Part shown: piece by piece, positions 1-8,392 of the stretch
How positions within the stretch are numbered: position 1 is the stretch's first letter
How the letters are laid out: the number at the start of each line of letters is the position of its first letter
Notes under the pieces: model-generated
What the model was told of the DNA's origin: nothing
The model's input: only the letters and a program-made list of their open reading frames with translations
The model's database searches: none
Origin: an uncultured Alphaproteobacteria bacterium
GTDB lineage: Bacteria; Pseudomonadota; Alphaproteobacteria; RF32; CAG-239
Assembly: GCA_944391495.1 (NCBI GenBank)
Contig: CALXTU010000007.1
Coordinates: forward strand, 1-43,096
Direction of reading: 5' to 3'
DNA length: 43,096 nt
Program-made: the position numbers and the translations under genes

Positions 1-78
1 GCAGGTCCGGTCATTCCCAAAGGTCCTAATGCCCCGGCGGCAGGTCCGGTCATTCCCAAAGGTCCTAATGCCCCGGCA
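1..78 (+). repeat. 39-bp in-frame tandem repeat (two copies)
   Basis: Positions 1-39 and 40-78 are nearly identical (one difference, at the last base) and keep the reading frame, giving a 13-residue protein repeat. More copies probably lie upstream of the window. In-frame repeats of this kind commonly vary in copy number. Confidence 0.85.
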
Positions 79-114
79 GCCGGCCCGGTTAAACTCCCGG
101 TTCCGACACCGTAG
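1..114 (+). CDS. C-terminal tail of a Gly/Pro/Ala repeat protein (partial)
   Basis: An open frame runs from the first base of the window to a TAG at 112-114, so only the last 37 residues are visible. They consist of two identical 13-residue repeats (AGPVIPKGPNAPA), a partial third, and the tail KLPVPTP. The composition suggests a flexible or extracytoplasmic linker. The main domain lies upstream of the window, so no function can be assigned. A strong hairpin lies 19 bp after the stop. Confidence 0.6.
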   Translation, partial: AGPVIPKGPNAPAAGPVIPKGPNAPAAGPVKLPVPTP

Positions 115-132
115 CAATGATACGGTCTTAAA

Positions 133-160
133 AGAAAGCCCCTCAAACGAGGGGCTTTCT
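133..160 (-). terminator. Intrinsic terminator of pta-ackA, probably bidirectional
   Basis: Perfect 12-bp stem (133-144 with 149-160) and a 4-nt loop between the stops of two convergent genes. Read on the minus strand, the stem is followed by a T-rich run, as expected for ackA. It can also serve the plus-strand gene ending at 114. Confidence 0.85.
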
Positions 161-178
161 CATATCTGAGGCAATCCG

Positions 179-1366
179 TTATGCCGTCAGCATTATTGTA
201 TCTTTGGCAATCATAAGCTCTTCATTGGTCGGAATGACAAAAGCCTTAACTTTGGAATCTTTTGTCGTAATCTCTTCAATGCCGCCGCGGCGGTTGTTGG
301 CTTCCTCATCAACCTTAATGCCCAGATAGCTCAGACGCTCCAACACCAGCTTACGGATAACCGGAGAATTTTCGCCGATGCCTGCCGTAAAGACGATTGC
401 GTCCACGCCGCCCAGCGCCGCAATATAACTGCCGATAAACTTAACAATATTATACACATACACCTGAACACCGACAACGGCATTTTTATCGCCTTTCAGA
501 TAAGCGTCTTCTACATCGCGCATATCAGAAAATCCGGTCAGCCCGAGCATACCGCTCTGTTTGTTCAGAAGTTTGTTAACCTCGTCAATGCTCAATCCCT
601 GCTCTTTCATGATATGCAGCGGAATATAGGGATCAATATCACCGGAACGGGTTCCCATAACAATACCGGCCAGCGGTGTAAAGCCCATGGAAGTATCAAT
701 GCATTTGCCGTCCTTAATCGCCGACAACGATGCACCGTTGCCCAAGTGGCAGACGATCAGCCTGTTGTTTTCACCGAGCAGCTTGGCCGCTTCCTGAGCA
801 ATATAGCGATGCGACGTACCATGCATGCCGTAACGACGGATCTGATGTTTGGTATATTGCTCCAGCGGCAGCCCGTACAAAAATGCCTCTTTGGGCATCG
901 TCTGATGAAACGCCGTGTCAAACACCGCCGTCTGCGCCACATTCGGCAAGAGCTCCTGCACCGCGCGAATACCCAGCACCGCAGCCGGATTATGCAGCGG
1001 CGCCAAAGCCGACAAATCTTCAATTGCCTTAATGGCCGTTTCATTCAGCAAAACCGACTGTTTAAATATTTCGCCGCCGTGAACAATTCTGTGCCCGACT
1101 GCGGCAATCTCGCCCAAATCATGAATGGCACCGCCCAGCAAAAGCTGAAAAACCTCTTTCAGAGCCTCACTGTGCGTCGGCAGCGGCGTTGACACCTCTT
1201 TTTTGGTGCCGTCGGCATATTTGATGCTGACCTTTGAACCGTCAATACCGATACGTTCGGCCAAACCCTTGGCAACAACTTTATAATCATCGCCTTCAAC
1301 GCTGAACAGCTGATATTTCAAAGAAGACGATCCCGAATTTAATACTAAAATTTTTTGCATTGTCAT
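179..1366 (-). CDS. ackA: Acetate kinase
   Basis: Converts acetyl phosphate and ADP to acetate and ATP in the cytoplasm, the second step of the Pta-AckA pathway. The 395-residue length is typical. Family signatures are in order: NSGSSSLKY near residue 10, GHRIVHGGE near 92, FDTAFHQTMP near 149, HLGNGAS near 208, GTRSGDIDP, FTAGIGENS near 329, and a C-terminal NEEL carrying the expected catalytic Glu. The start at 1366 has an AAGGA motif about 5 nt upstream; an in-frame ATG two codons later is a less well spaced alternative. It lies 22 bp downstream of pta, so the two form an operon, with the 133-160 hairpin as terminator. Confidence 0.97.
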   Translation of the reverse strand: MTMQKILVLNSGSSSLKYQLFSVEGDDYKVVAKGLAERIGIDGSKVSIKYADGTKKEVSTPLPTHSEALKEVFQLLLGGAIHDLGEIAAVGHRIVHGGEIFKQSVLLNETAIKAIEDLSALAPLHNPAAVLGIRAVQELLPNVAQTAVFDTAFHQTMPKEAFLYGLPLEQYTKHQIRRYGMHGTSHRYIAQEAAKLLGENNRLIVCHLGNGASLSAIKDGKCIDTSMGFTPLAGIVMGTRSGDIDPYIPLHIMKEQGLSIDEVNKLLNKQSGMLGLTGFSDMRDVEDAYLKGDKNAVVGVQVYVYNIVKFIGSYIAALGGVDAIVFTAGIGENSPVIRKLVLERLSYLGIKVDEEANNRRGGIEEITTKDSKVKAFVIPTNEELMIAKDTIMLTA

Positions 1367-1388
1367 TATATCCTTATTTTCACCAAAC

Positions 1389-2384
1389 TTACATGGCCTG
1401 AACCGCGGTCAGCGCTGCCGTGCAAACAATATCTCTGGCCGAACAGCCGCGCGACAAATCATTAATCGGCGCCCGAAGCCCCTGCAAAATCGGCCCGTAA
1501 GCCTCATAACCGCCCAGCCGCTGCACCAGTTTGTAGGCAATATTTCCGGCATTCAAATCCGGAAAGATTAATACTCTGGCATGTCCGGCAACCTCGCTTC
1601 CCGGAGCTTTCAGAGCCGCCACTTTTTCTACCAGAGCCGCATCGGCCTGCAGCTCGCCGTCCAGCCGGATACCCAGTCCTTTAAATTCATCGGAGGCAGC
1701 CATGTCTTTGGCGATTTTAGTAGCTCTCTGCACCTTTTCAATCGCTTCGCCTTTGCCCGAGCCGTAAGATGAATAAGACAACATGGCAATATCAGGTTTA
1801 ATCCCGAACTGCACGGCCGTCTGCGCTGCCTGAATCGCAATATTGGCCAGTTCCTGATCCGTCGGATTCGGCGTAATGGCACAATCGGCAAAAATTAAAG
1901 TCTGACCGTCTTTGTTCATGAAGAAGAATGACGAAACATTCATATCCCGGCGCGCCGATTTAACAATCTGCAATGCCGGACGCACCGTATCGGCGGTCGA
2001 ATGTGCCGCACCGGAAACCATACCGTCGGCATCACCGGCCTTAACCATCAAAGTGCCGAAATAATTGGGGTTTTGTGCTGTTTTCAGGGCATCTTCACGG
2101 CTGACGCCTTTCTCTTTGCGCAGTTCATAAAACAATTCGGCATAATCCTGCAGTTTTTCCGCCGTCTGCGGATTGATGATTCTGATGCCGTCCACAGACC
2201 AACCTTTGGCAGCAAAAGCATTTTTAATTGCCGTTTCATCACCGAGCAGAATAACTTTGACAATTTTTTCTTCCGTCAGCATATGTGCTGCTTCCAAAAC
2301 GCGTTCATCGTCGCCTTCCGGCAAAACAATCGTTTTACCCGCCTGTTTGGCTTTGGCGATAACTTCATCAATAAAGTTCGTCAT
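1389..2384 (-). CDS. pta: Phosphate acetyltransferase (short form)
   Basis: Exchanges CoA for phosphate on acetyl-CoA to give acetyl phosphate for AckA. The 331-residue protein consists only of the PTA_PTB catalytic domain and lacks the long N-terminal P-loop and DRTGG regions of the E. coli-type enzyme. Recognisable segments are TIVLPEGDDERVLEAA near the N-terminus, SYSSYGSGKGE, and FPDLNAGNIAYKLVQRL near the C-terminus. The start at 2384 (MTNFIDEV) is chosen because AGAAAGG lies 7 nt upstream; a codon 18 nt further upstream has no such site. First gene of pta-ackA. Confidence 0.95.
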   Translation of the reverse strand: MTNFIDEVIAKAKQAGKTIVLPEGDDERVLEAAHMLTEEKIVKVILLGDETAIKNAFAAKGWSVDGIRIINPQTAEKLQDYAELFYELRKEKGVSREDALKTAQNPNYFGTLMVKAGDADGMVSGAAHSTADTVRPALQIVKSARRDMNVSSFFFMNKDGQTLIFADCAITPNPTDQELANIAIQAAQTAVQFGIKPDIAMLSYSSYGSGKGEAIEKVQRATKIAKDMAASDEFKGLGIRLDGELQADAALVEKVAALKAPGSEVAGHARVLIFPDLNAGNIAYKLVQRLGGYEAYGPILQGLRAPINDLSRGCSARDIVCTAALTAVQAM

Positions 2385-2419
2385 GACACAACCTTTCTTC
2401 AAATGAACATAATTCGGGT

Positions 2420-2450
2420 ATAATAAACAACTTTCTTAAATAAAAGTCAA
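2420..2450 (-). promoter_or_regulatory. Putative sigma-70 promoter of pta-ackA
   Basis: On the minus strand TTGACT (2445-2450) and TATTAT (2420-2425) are separated by 19 bp and lie about 35 bp upstream of the pta start codon. The hexamers are good, the spacing is long, so this is a candidate. Confidence 0.4.
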
Positions 2451-2520
2451 AATATCTTTTGATTATTTGGATAAAGTATTATATCTTGCTTATAAATTTT
2501 ACTTAAGGGAGAATATCGGA

Positions 2521-2934
2521 ATGGAAAGAACTTTGTCAATCATCAAACCCGACGCCACTTCGCGCAACATTACCGGCAAAATCAACGCCATGATCGAAGA
2601 CGCCGGTCTTAAGATCGTCGCCCAGAAGATGATCCGGCTTTCGCCGGAACAGGCCGAGGGCTTTTACGCGGAACATAAGGGAAAATCGTTTTTTGACAAT
2701 CTGGTGCAGTTTATGAGCTCGGCACCGATTATCGTTCAGGTTTTGGAGGCCGACGATGCCATTGCCCGTTACCGCAAAATCATGGGCGCGACCAACCCCG
2801 CCGTGGCCGAGGAAGGCACCATTCGCAAAACCTTTGCCCTGTCAATTGATAAAAATTCCGTTCACGGTTCGGATTCGCCCGAAAGCGCTGCCCGGGAAAT
2901 CAGTTTCTTTTTCAGCCGTATCGACATTTTCTAA
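2521..2934 (+). CDS. ndk: Nucleoside diphosphate kinase
   Basis: Transfers the gamma-phosphate between nucleoside triphosphates and diphosphates through a phosphohistidine. The 137-residue protein matches the usual length of about 140. It begins [12 protein letters not shown] and contains the catalytic motif [10 protein letters not shown], with the active histidine at residue 115. The start at 2521 is preceded by AAGGGAG; an in-frame extension to 2467 would add 18 residues foreign to the family and is rejected. It is divergent from pta and 15 bp upstream of the DUF2066 gene. Confidence 0.96.
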   Translation: MERTLSIIKPDATSRNITGKINAMIEDAGLKIVAQKMIRLSPEQAEGFYAEHKGKSFFDNLVQFMSSAPIIVQVLEADDAIARYRKIMGATNPAVAEEGTIRKTFALSIDKNSVHGSDSPESAAREISFFFSRIDIF

Positions 2935-2949
2935 AAGGAGTGTTCTTTC

Positions 2950-4002
2950 GTGCGCAAACTTGCCGCCTGCCTTTTGCTCTTCGGAATTTTTCTGAGTACG
3001 CCGGCCGCTGCCGACGAACGTTTTACGGTTGAAATAAAAGTCGACGTAACCGATGTCAACGCATCCGTTGCCCGTGAAAAAGCCTTAAACAGCGCCAACC
3101 GCGCGGCTATTTCCGCCGTGGCCCGCCGCATCTCGACCCAGAGCGGTGCCGACAAAATTGCGGCCATGACCGACGCGCAGCTGGTCAATTTTGTTAAAGA
3201 GACTTCGGTCCTGAACGAAAAGAATTCCGACGTCCGCTATATGGCCGACCTCAAAATCACGGTCAACGAAGAACTGCTCAAACAATATATGCAGGAGCGT
3301 GAAATACCGCTGATGCTGAAAAAGCACAAATCCGTTCTGGTTGTCCCCGTATTCAGGGAATTTTCCGGTGATACCCCGTTGTTATGGGAGGTTGGCAATC
3401 CCTGGAAACAAGCCTGGGAAAACGCCGCCGACAATTCGGCAATCCGCTTTATTCCGATACAAAATTCCGCCGGCAATGCCGAGATTATCGACGCTGCCCG
3501 CGCGGCCGCCGCAGATACAAGTGCAATGATGCGCCTGCAGCAGACCTCCGGTGTTGACGACGTATATATTCTTGATGCGGCATACAACGGCGTCGAGGGT
3601 CTTATCATAGACATTACTTCTTTATCCGGACAACGGCAGACCATCTCCGTAAGCGGCCCGAAATCATCCGGCGCCGAGCTGTTTGCCAAAGCCGTTGACG
3701 AAGTTCGCCGTCAGCTGGAGCAACAGATATTTCTTGCCGAAAGCGAGCAGCCGGCGGTCGAGAGCGAAATAACGATTCTTTATCCTTTTGCCTCGCTTGG
3801 CAGCTGGATTAATACCGAACGCCTCATCAAAGGCCTTGATGCCGTTTCGGATATGCAGGTTCAGGCCATGGCGCAGGGAAAAACGCAGTTCAAACTCCGC
3901 TATACCGGTTCGCTTGAAGCGCTGCAGCGGCAGCTGCAAAACAGCGGTTACCGGCTGGAAGACGGCGGCAATTATATGATTTTGCAAAATATTGGAGAAT
4001 AA
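2950..4002 (+). CDS. DUF2066 family secreted or periplasmic protein
   Basis: The 350-residue protein has a signal peptide of about 21 residues (hydrophobic LAACLLLFGIFLS, then TPAAADE). It resembles the proteobacterial DUF2066 family, which has no established biochemical function. The early region (EIKVDVTDVNASVAREKAL) and the mid-protein VVPVFREFSGDTPLLWEVGN are the recognisable parts. It starts with GTG at 2950, 9 nt after AAAGGAG. The stop is separated from the next gene (AI-2E/PerM-like) by one base, so the two are translationally coupled; this pairing recurs in alphaproteobacteria as far as I recall. Identification rests on recalled family resemblance. Confidence 0.75.
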   Translation: MRKLAACLLLFGIFLSTPAAADERFTVEIKVDVTDVNASVAREKALNSANRAAISAVARRISTQSGADKIAAMTDAQLVNFVKETSVLNEKNSDVRYMADLKITVNEELLKQYMQEREIPLMLKKHKSVLVVPVFREFSGDTPLLWEVGNPWKQAWENAADNSAIRFIPIQNSAGNAEIIDAARAAAADTSAMMRLQQTSGVDDVYILDAAYNGVEGLIIDITSLSGQRQTISVSGPKSSGAELFAKAVDEVRRQLEQQIFLAESEQPAVESEITILYPFASLGSWINTERLIKGLDAVSDMQVQAMAQGKTQFKLRYTGSLEALQRQLQNSGYRLEDGGNYMILQNIGE

Positions 4003-4003
4003 G

Positions 4004-5074
4004 ATGACAACACCGGCAGTAAGACCTGATAACAAAAACTGGATTTTCTGGCTCATTCTGGGCGGATTTTTTATTGTATCGGTTTATGTCTTACGCTCCG
4101 TGCTGCTGCCGTTTGTCGCCGGCATTGTCATCGGCTACCTGCTTGATCCGCTGGCCACCCGTTTTGAACGCCTCAAAATGGGACGCACCGCCGCCACCTG
4201 TCTGGTTTTGTTTCTGGTTGCGGTAATTCTGGTGCCGGCCGTCTTTGCCCTGGTCGGTATGATTGACGAACAGCTGTCCCAATTCATCAATGCCGTACCG
4301 GGATATATGGCTTCCTTAAGCAAAAAACTGGAACCGGTCATTGCCAATCTTCAGGATAATATTCCCGGTTTGAGCCGTGACAAAATTCGCGAATACCTGC
4401 AGGGAAACATCTCAAACGGCCTAAAACTTTTGGGCGGCGTCTTGCGTAAGCTCATCACCAGCGGCTACGCCTTGTTCAATATCTTATCCCTGCTTTTGAT
4501 TACGCCGATTGTGGCCTTTTATATGCTGCGGGACTGGAACAATTTTATTAAAAAAGTCGACAGCCTGCTGCCCAAAGCCTATAAAAAAGAAATTGAAGCT
4601 CAGGCCAGGGCAATAGATAAAATTATATCATCGTTCATCCGCGGTCAGTTGTCGGTTTGCGTGCTGCTCGGCACTTTTTATGCGGTCGGCCTGACGTTGG
4701 TTGGTCTGGATCTCGGTATGTTGATCGGCTTTATCGCCGGCGTTATCTCTTTTATTCCCTATGTCGGTTCGATTGTCGGTTTCATTTCCGCGATGGCGAT
4801 TGCCTTTGCTCAGTTTGACACTTGGATTCCGATTGCCCAGGTTGTGGGCGTCTTTGTCGTCGGCCAGTTCATTGAAGGTAACTTCTTAACGCCGAAACTG
4901 GTGGGCGATTCGGTTGGCCTGCACCCGGTCTGGGTAATGTTTGCCTTACTGGCCGGCGGTGTCCTGCTGGGCTTTTTGGGGCTGATGATTGCCGTCCCGA
5001 CCGCCGCGGTTATCGGCGTACTGGTTCGTTTTGCCATCGGTAAATACAAAAAAAGCTCTTTGTATAAAAATTAA
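4004..5074 (+). CDS. AI-2E/PerM family membrane transporter
   Basis: Polytopic inner-membrane protein of 356 residues with about seven or eight hydrophobic segments. It has the hallmark layout of the family: a TM pair near the N-terminus, a long amphipathic middle (about residues 90-140), and the conserved C-terminal block ending FIEGNFLTPKLVGDSVGLHP. The family was named for autoinducer-2 export in E. coli, but members also include PerM permeases and Na+/H+ antiporters, so the substrate cannot be called. Start at 4004 is favoured by GGAG at 3994-3997. The hdaA gene often found after this family in alphaproteobacteria is not here; a terminator follows. Confidence 0.9.
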   Translation: MTTPAVRPDNKNWIFWLILGGFFIVSVYVLRSVLLPFVAGIVIGYLLDPLATRFERLKMGRTAATCLVLFLVAVILVPAVFALVGMIDEQLSQFINAVPGYMASLSKKLEPVIANLQDNIPGLSRDKIREYLQGNISNGLKLLGGVLRKLITSGYALFNILSLLLITPIVAFYMLRDWNNFIKKVDSLLPKAYKKEIEAQARAIDKIISSFIRGQLSVCVLLGTFYAVGLTLVGLDLGMLIGFIAGVISFIPYVGSIVGFISAMAIAFAQFDTWIPIAQVVGVFVVGQFIEGNFLTPKLVGDSVGLHPVWVMFALLAGGVLLGFLGLMIAVPTAAVIGVLVRFAIGKYKKSSLYKN

Positions 5075-5107
5075 GAAGGCAAATTCATTTTGAATTTACC
5101 TCCTTTT
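5075..5107 (+). terminator. Probable terminator of ndk-DUF2066-AI-2E
   Basis: A hairpin with a 7-bp inner stem (5081-5087 with 5091-5097) and an imperfect outer stem is followed by TTTT. It begins right at the stop codon of the permease gene. Confidence 0.5.
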
Positions 5108-5170
5108 ACTAAAACGTCGGTGAATAAGATACAATGATTTTATTAAGCTGGTCACCAATATCCACCCACA

Positions 5171-5205
5171 AAAAAATTCCCGAAATTGCTTTCGGGAATT
5201 TTTTT
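5171..5205 (-). terminator. Strong bidirectional intrinsic terminator
   Basis: Perfect 15-bp stem (5171-5185 with 5190-5204) and a 4-nt loop, flanked by A-run and T-run so that it works on both strands. It lies between the convergent permease and rplI genes and ends the rpsF-rpsR-rplI operon. Confidence 0.9.
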
Positions 5206-5220
5206 AACAATGCTTAAAGA

Positions 5221-5706
5221 TTAAGCGTTTTCAAAAGCTTTTGCCTGCTTCTGAGCTTCGTCATCGGTTCTGGCAACATTAACCAAAATCGTCTGCGAAA
5301 CTTCAGGGTGCAGATTCAGCTTAACCTGATAAACGCCCAGATCTTTAATCGTTCTGTCCAGAAATACCTGACGGCGCTCAATCGCAAAACCGGCCTCCTT
5401 AACGGCGGCAGCGACATCACGAATGGTAACCGAACCGTACAACTGACCGGTTTCAGCGGCCTGACGAATCAATACGGCCGAAAAACCTTTAAGCGCTTCA
5501 GCCAGCTGCGAAGCTTTTTCCAACAACTGTTTGTTGTGGGCTTCCAACTCGGCTTTCTGTTTTTCATAAACCGCCAGATTGGCTTCGGTTGCGCGCAAGG
5601 CTTTGCCCTGCGGCAGCAGGTAGTTGCGGGCGTAACCGTTTTTAACGTTTACTTTTTCGCCCATTTTACCCAGTTTTTCAACGTGTTCAAGCAAGATAAC
5701 TTCCAT
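5221..5706 (-). CDS. rplI: 50S ribosomal protein bL9
   Basis: Structural protein of the large subunit that binds 23S rRNA. It starts with the family signature MEVILLEHVEKLGKMGEKVNVK and GYARNYLLPQGKA, followed by the long connecting helix and the C-terminal RNA-binding domain. The 161 residues slightly exceed the usual 150 because of a C-terminal extension (RTDDEAQKQAKAFENA). It is the third gene of rpsF-rpsR-rplI, 17 bp after rpsR. Confidence 0.97.
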   Translation of the reverse strand: MEVILLEHVEKLGKMGEKVNVKNGYARNYLLPQGKALRATEANLAVYEKQKAELEAHNKQLLEKASQLAEALKGFSAVLIRQAAETGQLYGSVTIRDVAAAVKEAGFAIERRQVFLDRTIKDLGVYQVKLNLHPEVSQTILVNVARTDDEAQKQAKAFENA

Positions 5707-5723
5707 TTTCTCTCTCCCTCAAA

Positions 5724-5951
5724 CTACATTGCAACATACGGCAGCAAACCGAGATAACGCGCTCTTTTGATGGCACGAGCCAGTTCTCTCTGCTTTTTGG
5801 CCGAAACCGAAGTAATACGGCTGGGAATGATTTTGCCTTTTTCCGAAATATAACGGGACAAAAGCTTAACGTCTTTATAGTCGATTTTCAAAGCATCTTC
5901 GCCGGAAAACGGACAACTTTTCTTTCTTCTGAAAAATACTTGTTTTGCCAT
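5724..5951 (-). CDS. rpsR: 30S ribosomal protein bS18
   Basis: Small-subunit protein that forms a heterodimer with bS6 on the 16S rRNA platform. The 75 residues contain [10 protein letters not shown] near the N-terminus and the signature region [19 protein letters not shown], then a basic C-terminus. It sits 11 bp after rpsF, in the usual operon order. Confidence 0.97.
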   Translation of the reverse strand: MAKQVFFRRKKSCPFSGEDALKIDYKDVKLLSRYISEKGKIIPSRITSVSAKKQRELARAIKRARYLGLLPYVAM

Positions 5952-5962
5952 TTTATGTTCTC

Positions 5963-6301
5963 CTATTCTTCAACTGCCGAATCAACGCTCTCATCACCGG
6001 TCGAAGCTTCGGAAAATTCGTCGACTTTAACCGTCATATAGCGGATGATGTCTTCATTAACGCGCATAACCCGTTCAAACTCGGAAATAGCCTGAGCCGG
6101 AGCGGAAAAATTAAACAGAACATAATGTCCTTTGCGGTTTTTTTTGATACGATAAGCCAGGTTTTTCAAACCCCAGTTATCAACCCGGACAATCTCGGCG
6201 CCCTGAGCCGACAAAACTTCTTTCAGTCCGTCGACCAGCGAGCTTACCTGCGAAGCGCCCAAATCCTGACGTGCAATCAGCACGCTTTCATATTTATTCA
6301 T
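5963..6301 (-). CDS. rpsF: 30S ribosomal protein bS6
   Basis: Binds 16S rRNA together with bS18. The protein of 112 residues begins [14 protein letters not shown] and contains the family core [20 protein letters not shown]. The C-terminal tail is short and acidic ([12 protein letters not shown]). The start is taken at 6301, 10 nt after AAGGAG; a TTG at 6310 lies almost on top of that site and is rejected. First gene of the rpsF-rpsR-rplI operon. Confidence 0.96.
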   Translation of the reverse strand: MNKYESVLIARQDLGASQVSSLVDGLKEVLSAQGAEIVRVDNWGLKNLAYRIKKNRKGHYVLFNFSAPAQAISEFERVMRVNEDIIRYMTVKVDEFSEASTGDESVDSAVEE

Positions 6302-6408
6302 TTTTAACAATCTCCTTATGGATTCTCAACAATTGACTTCCGCCGAAACTCCCCGGAACCCCGGATTGCCGGCAAAAGCCGCCTTTGTATAGCCGCAGAA
6401 CACTAACC

Positions 6409-6425
6409 CGTCCGCGGCAAGGACG
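6409..6425 (-). promoter_or_regulatory. Candidate bS6:bS18 autoregulatory leader hairpin
   Basis: At the predicted 5' end of the rpsF transcript a stem of CGTCC with GGACG encloses a 7-nt loop that contains CCG. A CCG-containing structure is the known recognition feature of the S6:S18 leader motif in many bacteria. The full motif was not modelled. Confidence 0.35.
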
Positions 6426-6431
6426 AGGCCT

Positions 6432-6459
6432 TTTATACCACAAAAACTTTATTTTGCAA
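6432..6459 (-). promoter_or_regulatory. Sigma-70 promoter of rpsF-rpsR-rplI
   Basis: Minus-strand TTGCAA (6454-6459), a 16-bp spacer, and TATAAA (6432-6437). Predicted transcription starts near 6425, giving a leader of about 125 nt before rpsF. Confidence 0.6.
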
Positions 6460-6541
6460 GTTTTTTTATCAATCGTTCTTAAAGAAGATTTAATCTTTTT
6501 GCCCTATATTAAGATAAATATTGGCGGAATATGAGGCAGTA

Positions 6542-6841
6542 ATGTTTTCACGTTTTTCAATTATCGGCGGTATTGCCGTTTGTTTGTGCGGAATCTATGC
6601 GTCTGCCGGGCTGGCGGCCGAAGACTACCATATCGGCCTGCAAGATGTCAGAACCCGCACCGTCATATATTGCTACGGCAACTCGCAATACTCGGCGGAA
6701 GATTGCGCCTCATATTACGAAACGCTCGGTTATACCAGAGTTCGCGACATTCCCTCTAAAACCGCAAAATACGACTTTTTGGCCGTTGACACTTATCCGA
6801 CCCGCCGGTGGCGCAATGGTGAATTAACGCCGCGCTGGTAA
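6542..6841 (+). CDS. Small secreted protein, function unknown
   Basis: The 99-residue product has a clear signal peptide (MFSRFSIIGGIAVCLCG.., cleavage likely after AGLAA), leaving about 73 residues with two cysteines in YCYGNSQYSAEDC that could form a disulfide. The start at 6542 is chosen because GAGG lies 5 nt upstream; a TTG at 6521 would place extra residues before the signal peptide. It ends 11 bp before yifB and is probably co-transcribed with it. No family was recognised. Confidence 0.65.
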   Translation: MFSRFSIIGGIAVCLCGIYASAGLAAEDYHIGLQDVRTRTVIYCYGNSQYSAEDCASYYETLGYTRVRDIPSKTAKYDFLAVDTYPTRRWRNGELTPRW

Positions 6842-6852
6842 GGATTTCCGCC

Positions 6853-8367
6853 ATGCTGACTCACATCAACACCCTGACTTTCAACGGCCTGGAAATCCAA
6901 AGGGTAGATTTGCAGGCACAGATTTCTTCGGGACTTCCCAATTTTATTATCGTCGGCCTGCCGGATAAAGCCATTGCCGAAAGCAAAGAACGTGTCCGTG
7001 CCGCCGTTCAGTCGCTCGGACTGCAGCTTCCGCCCAAACGCATTGTCATCAATCTGGCGCCGGCCGACCTGTTGAAAGAAGGCTCACACTTTGACCTGCC
7101 GATTGCTTTGGGCATTTTGTCGGTTATGGGCATTGTTCCGGCCGCCGCACTTAATGATTATATGGTGATGGGCGAACTGGGGCTCGACGGCGCAATTCTT
7201 CCGGTCAACGGTGTTCTGCCGGTTGCCGTTCAGGCGGCCAAAGACTGCCTGGGGCTCATCTGCCCTGCAGCCTGCGGCGCCGAGGCTTCCTGGGCCGGGC
7301 TGCAAAAAATTGCGGCAGCACCGAATCTGCAGTGCTTAATCAATCATCTGCAAAACACCGAGTTTCTTCCCCTGCCCGCTCCGGCACAGCCGGCGATTGA
7401 CGATATCACTCTGGATATGGCTGATGTCAAAGGACAGGAAACCGCCAAACGCGCTTTGGAAATTGCCGCGGCCGGCGGACATAATATGTTGATGGTCGGT
7501 CCGCCCGGCTCCGGCAAATCAATGCTGGCGGCGCGTCTGCCGTCCATACTGCCGCCCATGACCGTTGAAGAAGCATTGGCAACCGCCATGATTAAATCCG
7601 TTGCCGGCGAGCTGAAAACCTCAGGCCTGAGCTTTACCCGCCCGTTCCGCGATCCGCATCACAGTGCCTCAACTCCGGCTCTGGTCGGCGGCGGCCGCCG
7701 CGGCACGCCGGGCGAGATATCTCTGGCGCACAACGGCGTTCTCTTTCTGGACGAACTTCCCGAATTCAACCGCCCGACGCTTGAGGCTCTGCGTCAACCG
7801 CTCGAAAACGGCTCGGTGCAAATATCCCGCGTCAATGCCCATACGGTTTTTCCGTCTGATTTTCAGTTAATTGCCGCCATGAACCCCTGCCGCTGCGGCT
7901 ATCTCGGCAACAAAGACAAAGAATGTTCCCGCGCGCCGCTTTGCGCCAAAGAATATATGTCCAAAATATCCGGCCCGCTTCTTGACCGTATTGACATCAA
8001 GATAGAAGTTCCGGCGGTAAGCCCGTGGGATCTTGCCGGTGCCAAACGGGGCGAAACCTCCGCGACAATCCGCAGCCGGGTTATTGCCGCCCGCAAAATT
8101 CAGGCCGACCGCCTGGCCGCCGCAGGCGAAACGTCAATCTGCACCAATGCCCGCCTGAAAGGAAAACTGCTTGAGGATTTATGCGTTATGGATCCGGAGG
8201 CCGAAACGCTTTTGATAACCTTTGCCGATCAAAACAAACTTTCCGCCAGGGCTTATCATCGCACTTTGCGGTTAGCAAGAACGATTGCGGACTTGCAAAA
8301 CGAATCAAAAATCCGTAAACTGCACATAGCTGAAGCTTTGTCATATCGCCAAAGCCAATATTTCTAA
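6853..8367 (+). CDS. YifB/ComM family Mg-chelatase-like AAA+ ATPase
   Basis: The 504 residues match the family length. An N-terminal ChlI-like domain (about 1-170; GLPDKAIAESKERVRAA) is followed by the AAA+ Mg-chelatase domain with Walker A GPPGSGKS near 217 and Walker B LFLDELPEF near 300, then the cysteine cluster CRCGYLGNKDKEC and a C-terminal helical domain. ComM, the best studied member, is a hexameric helicase that promotes branch migration during natural transformation. YifB members also occur in species not known to be competent, so competence is not implied. Confidence 0.93.
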   Translation: MLTHINTLTFNGLEIQRVDLQAQISSGLPNFIIVGLPDKAIAESKERVRAAVQSLGLQLPPKRIVINLAPADLLKEGSHFDLPIALGILSVMGIVPAAALNDYMVMGELGLDGAILPVNGVLPVAVQAAKDCLGLICPAACGAEASWAGLQKIAAAPNLQCLINHLQNTEFLPLPAPAQPAIDDITLDMADVKGQETAKRALEIAAAGGHNMLMVGPPGSGKSMLAARLPSILPPMTVEEALATAMIKSVAGELKTSGLSFTRPFRDPHHSASTPALVGGGRRGTPGEISLAHNGVLFLDELPEFNRPTLEALRQPLENGSVQISRVNAHTVFPSDFQLIAAMNPCRCGYLGNKDKECSRAPLCAKEYMSKISGPLLDRIDIKIEVPAVSPWDLAGAKRGETSATIRSRVIAARKIQADRLAAAGETSICTNARLKGKLLEDLCVMDPEAETLLITFADQNKLSARAYHRTLRLARTIADLQNESKIRKLHIAEALSYRQSQYF

Positions 8368-8392
8368 CGGATTAAATCAGGAGCTTTATGCC

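Noticed and set aside
2467..2520. N-terminal extension of ndk by 18 residues
   Set aside because: The family starts at [12 protein letters not shown], and AAGGGAG lies directly before the ATG at 2521.
4004..5074. Quorum-sensing AI-2 exporter function for the permease
   Set aside because: The family name derives from one E. coli member. No luxS or lsr genes are present and family substrates differ, so only the family is called.
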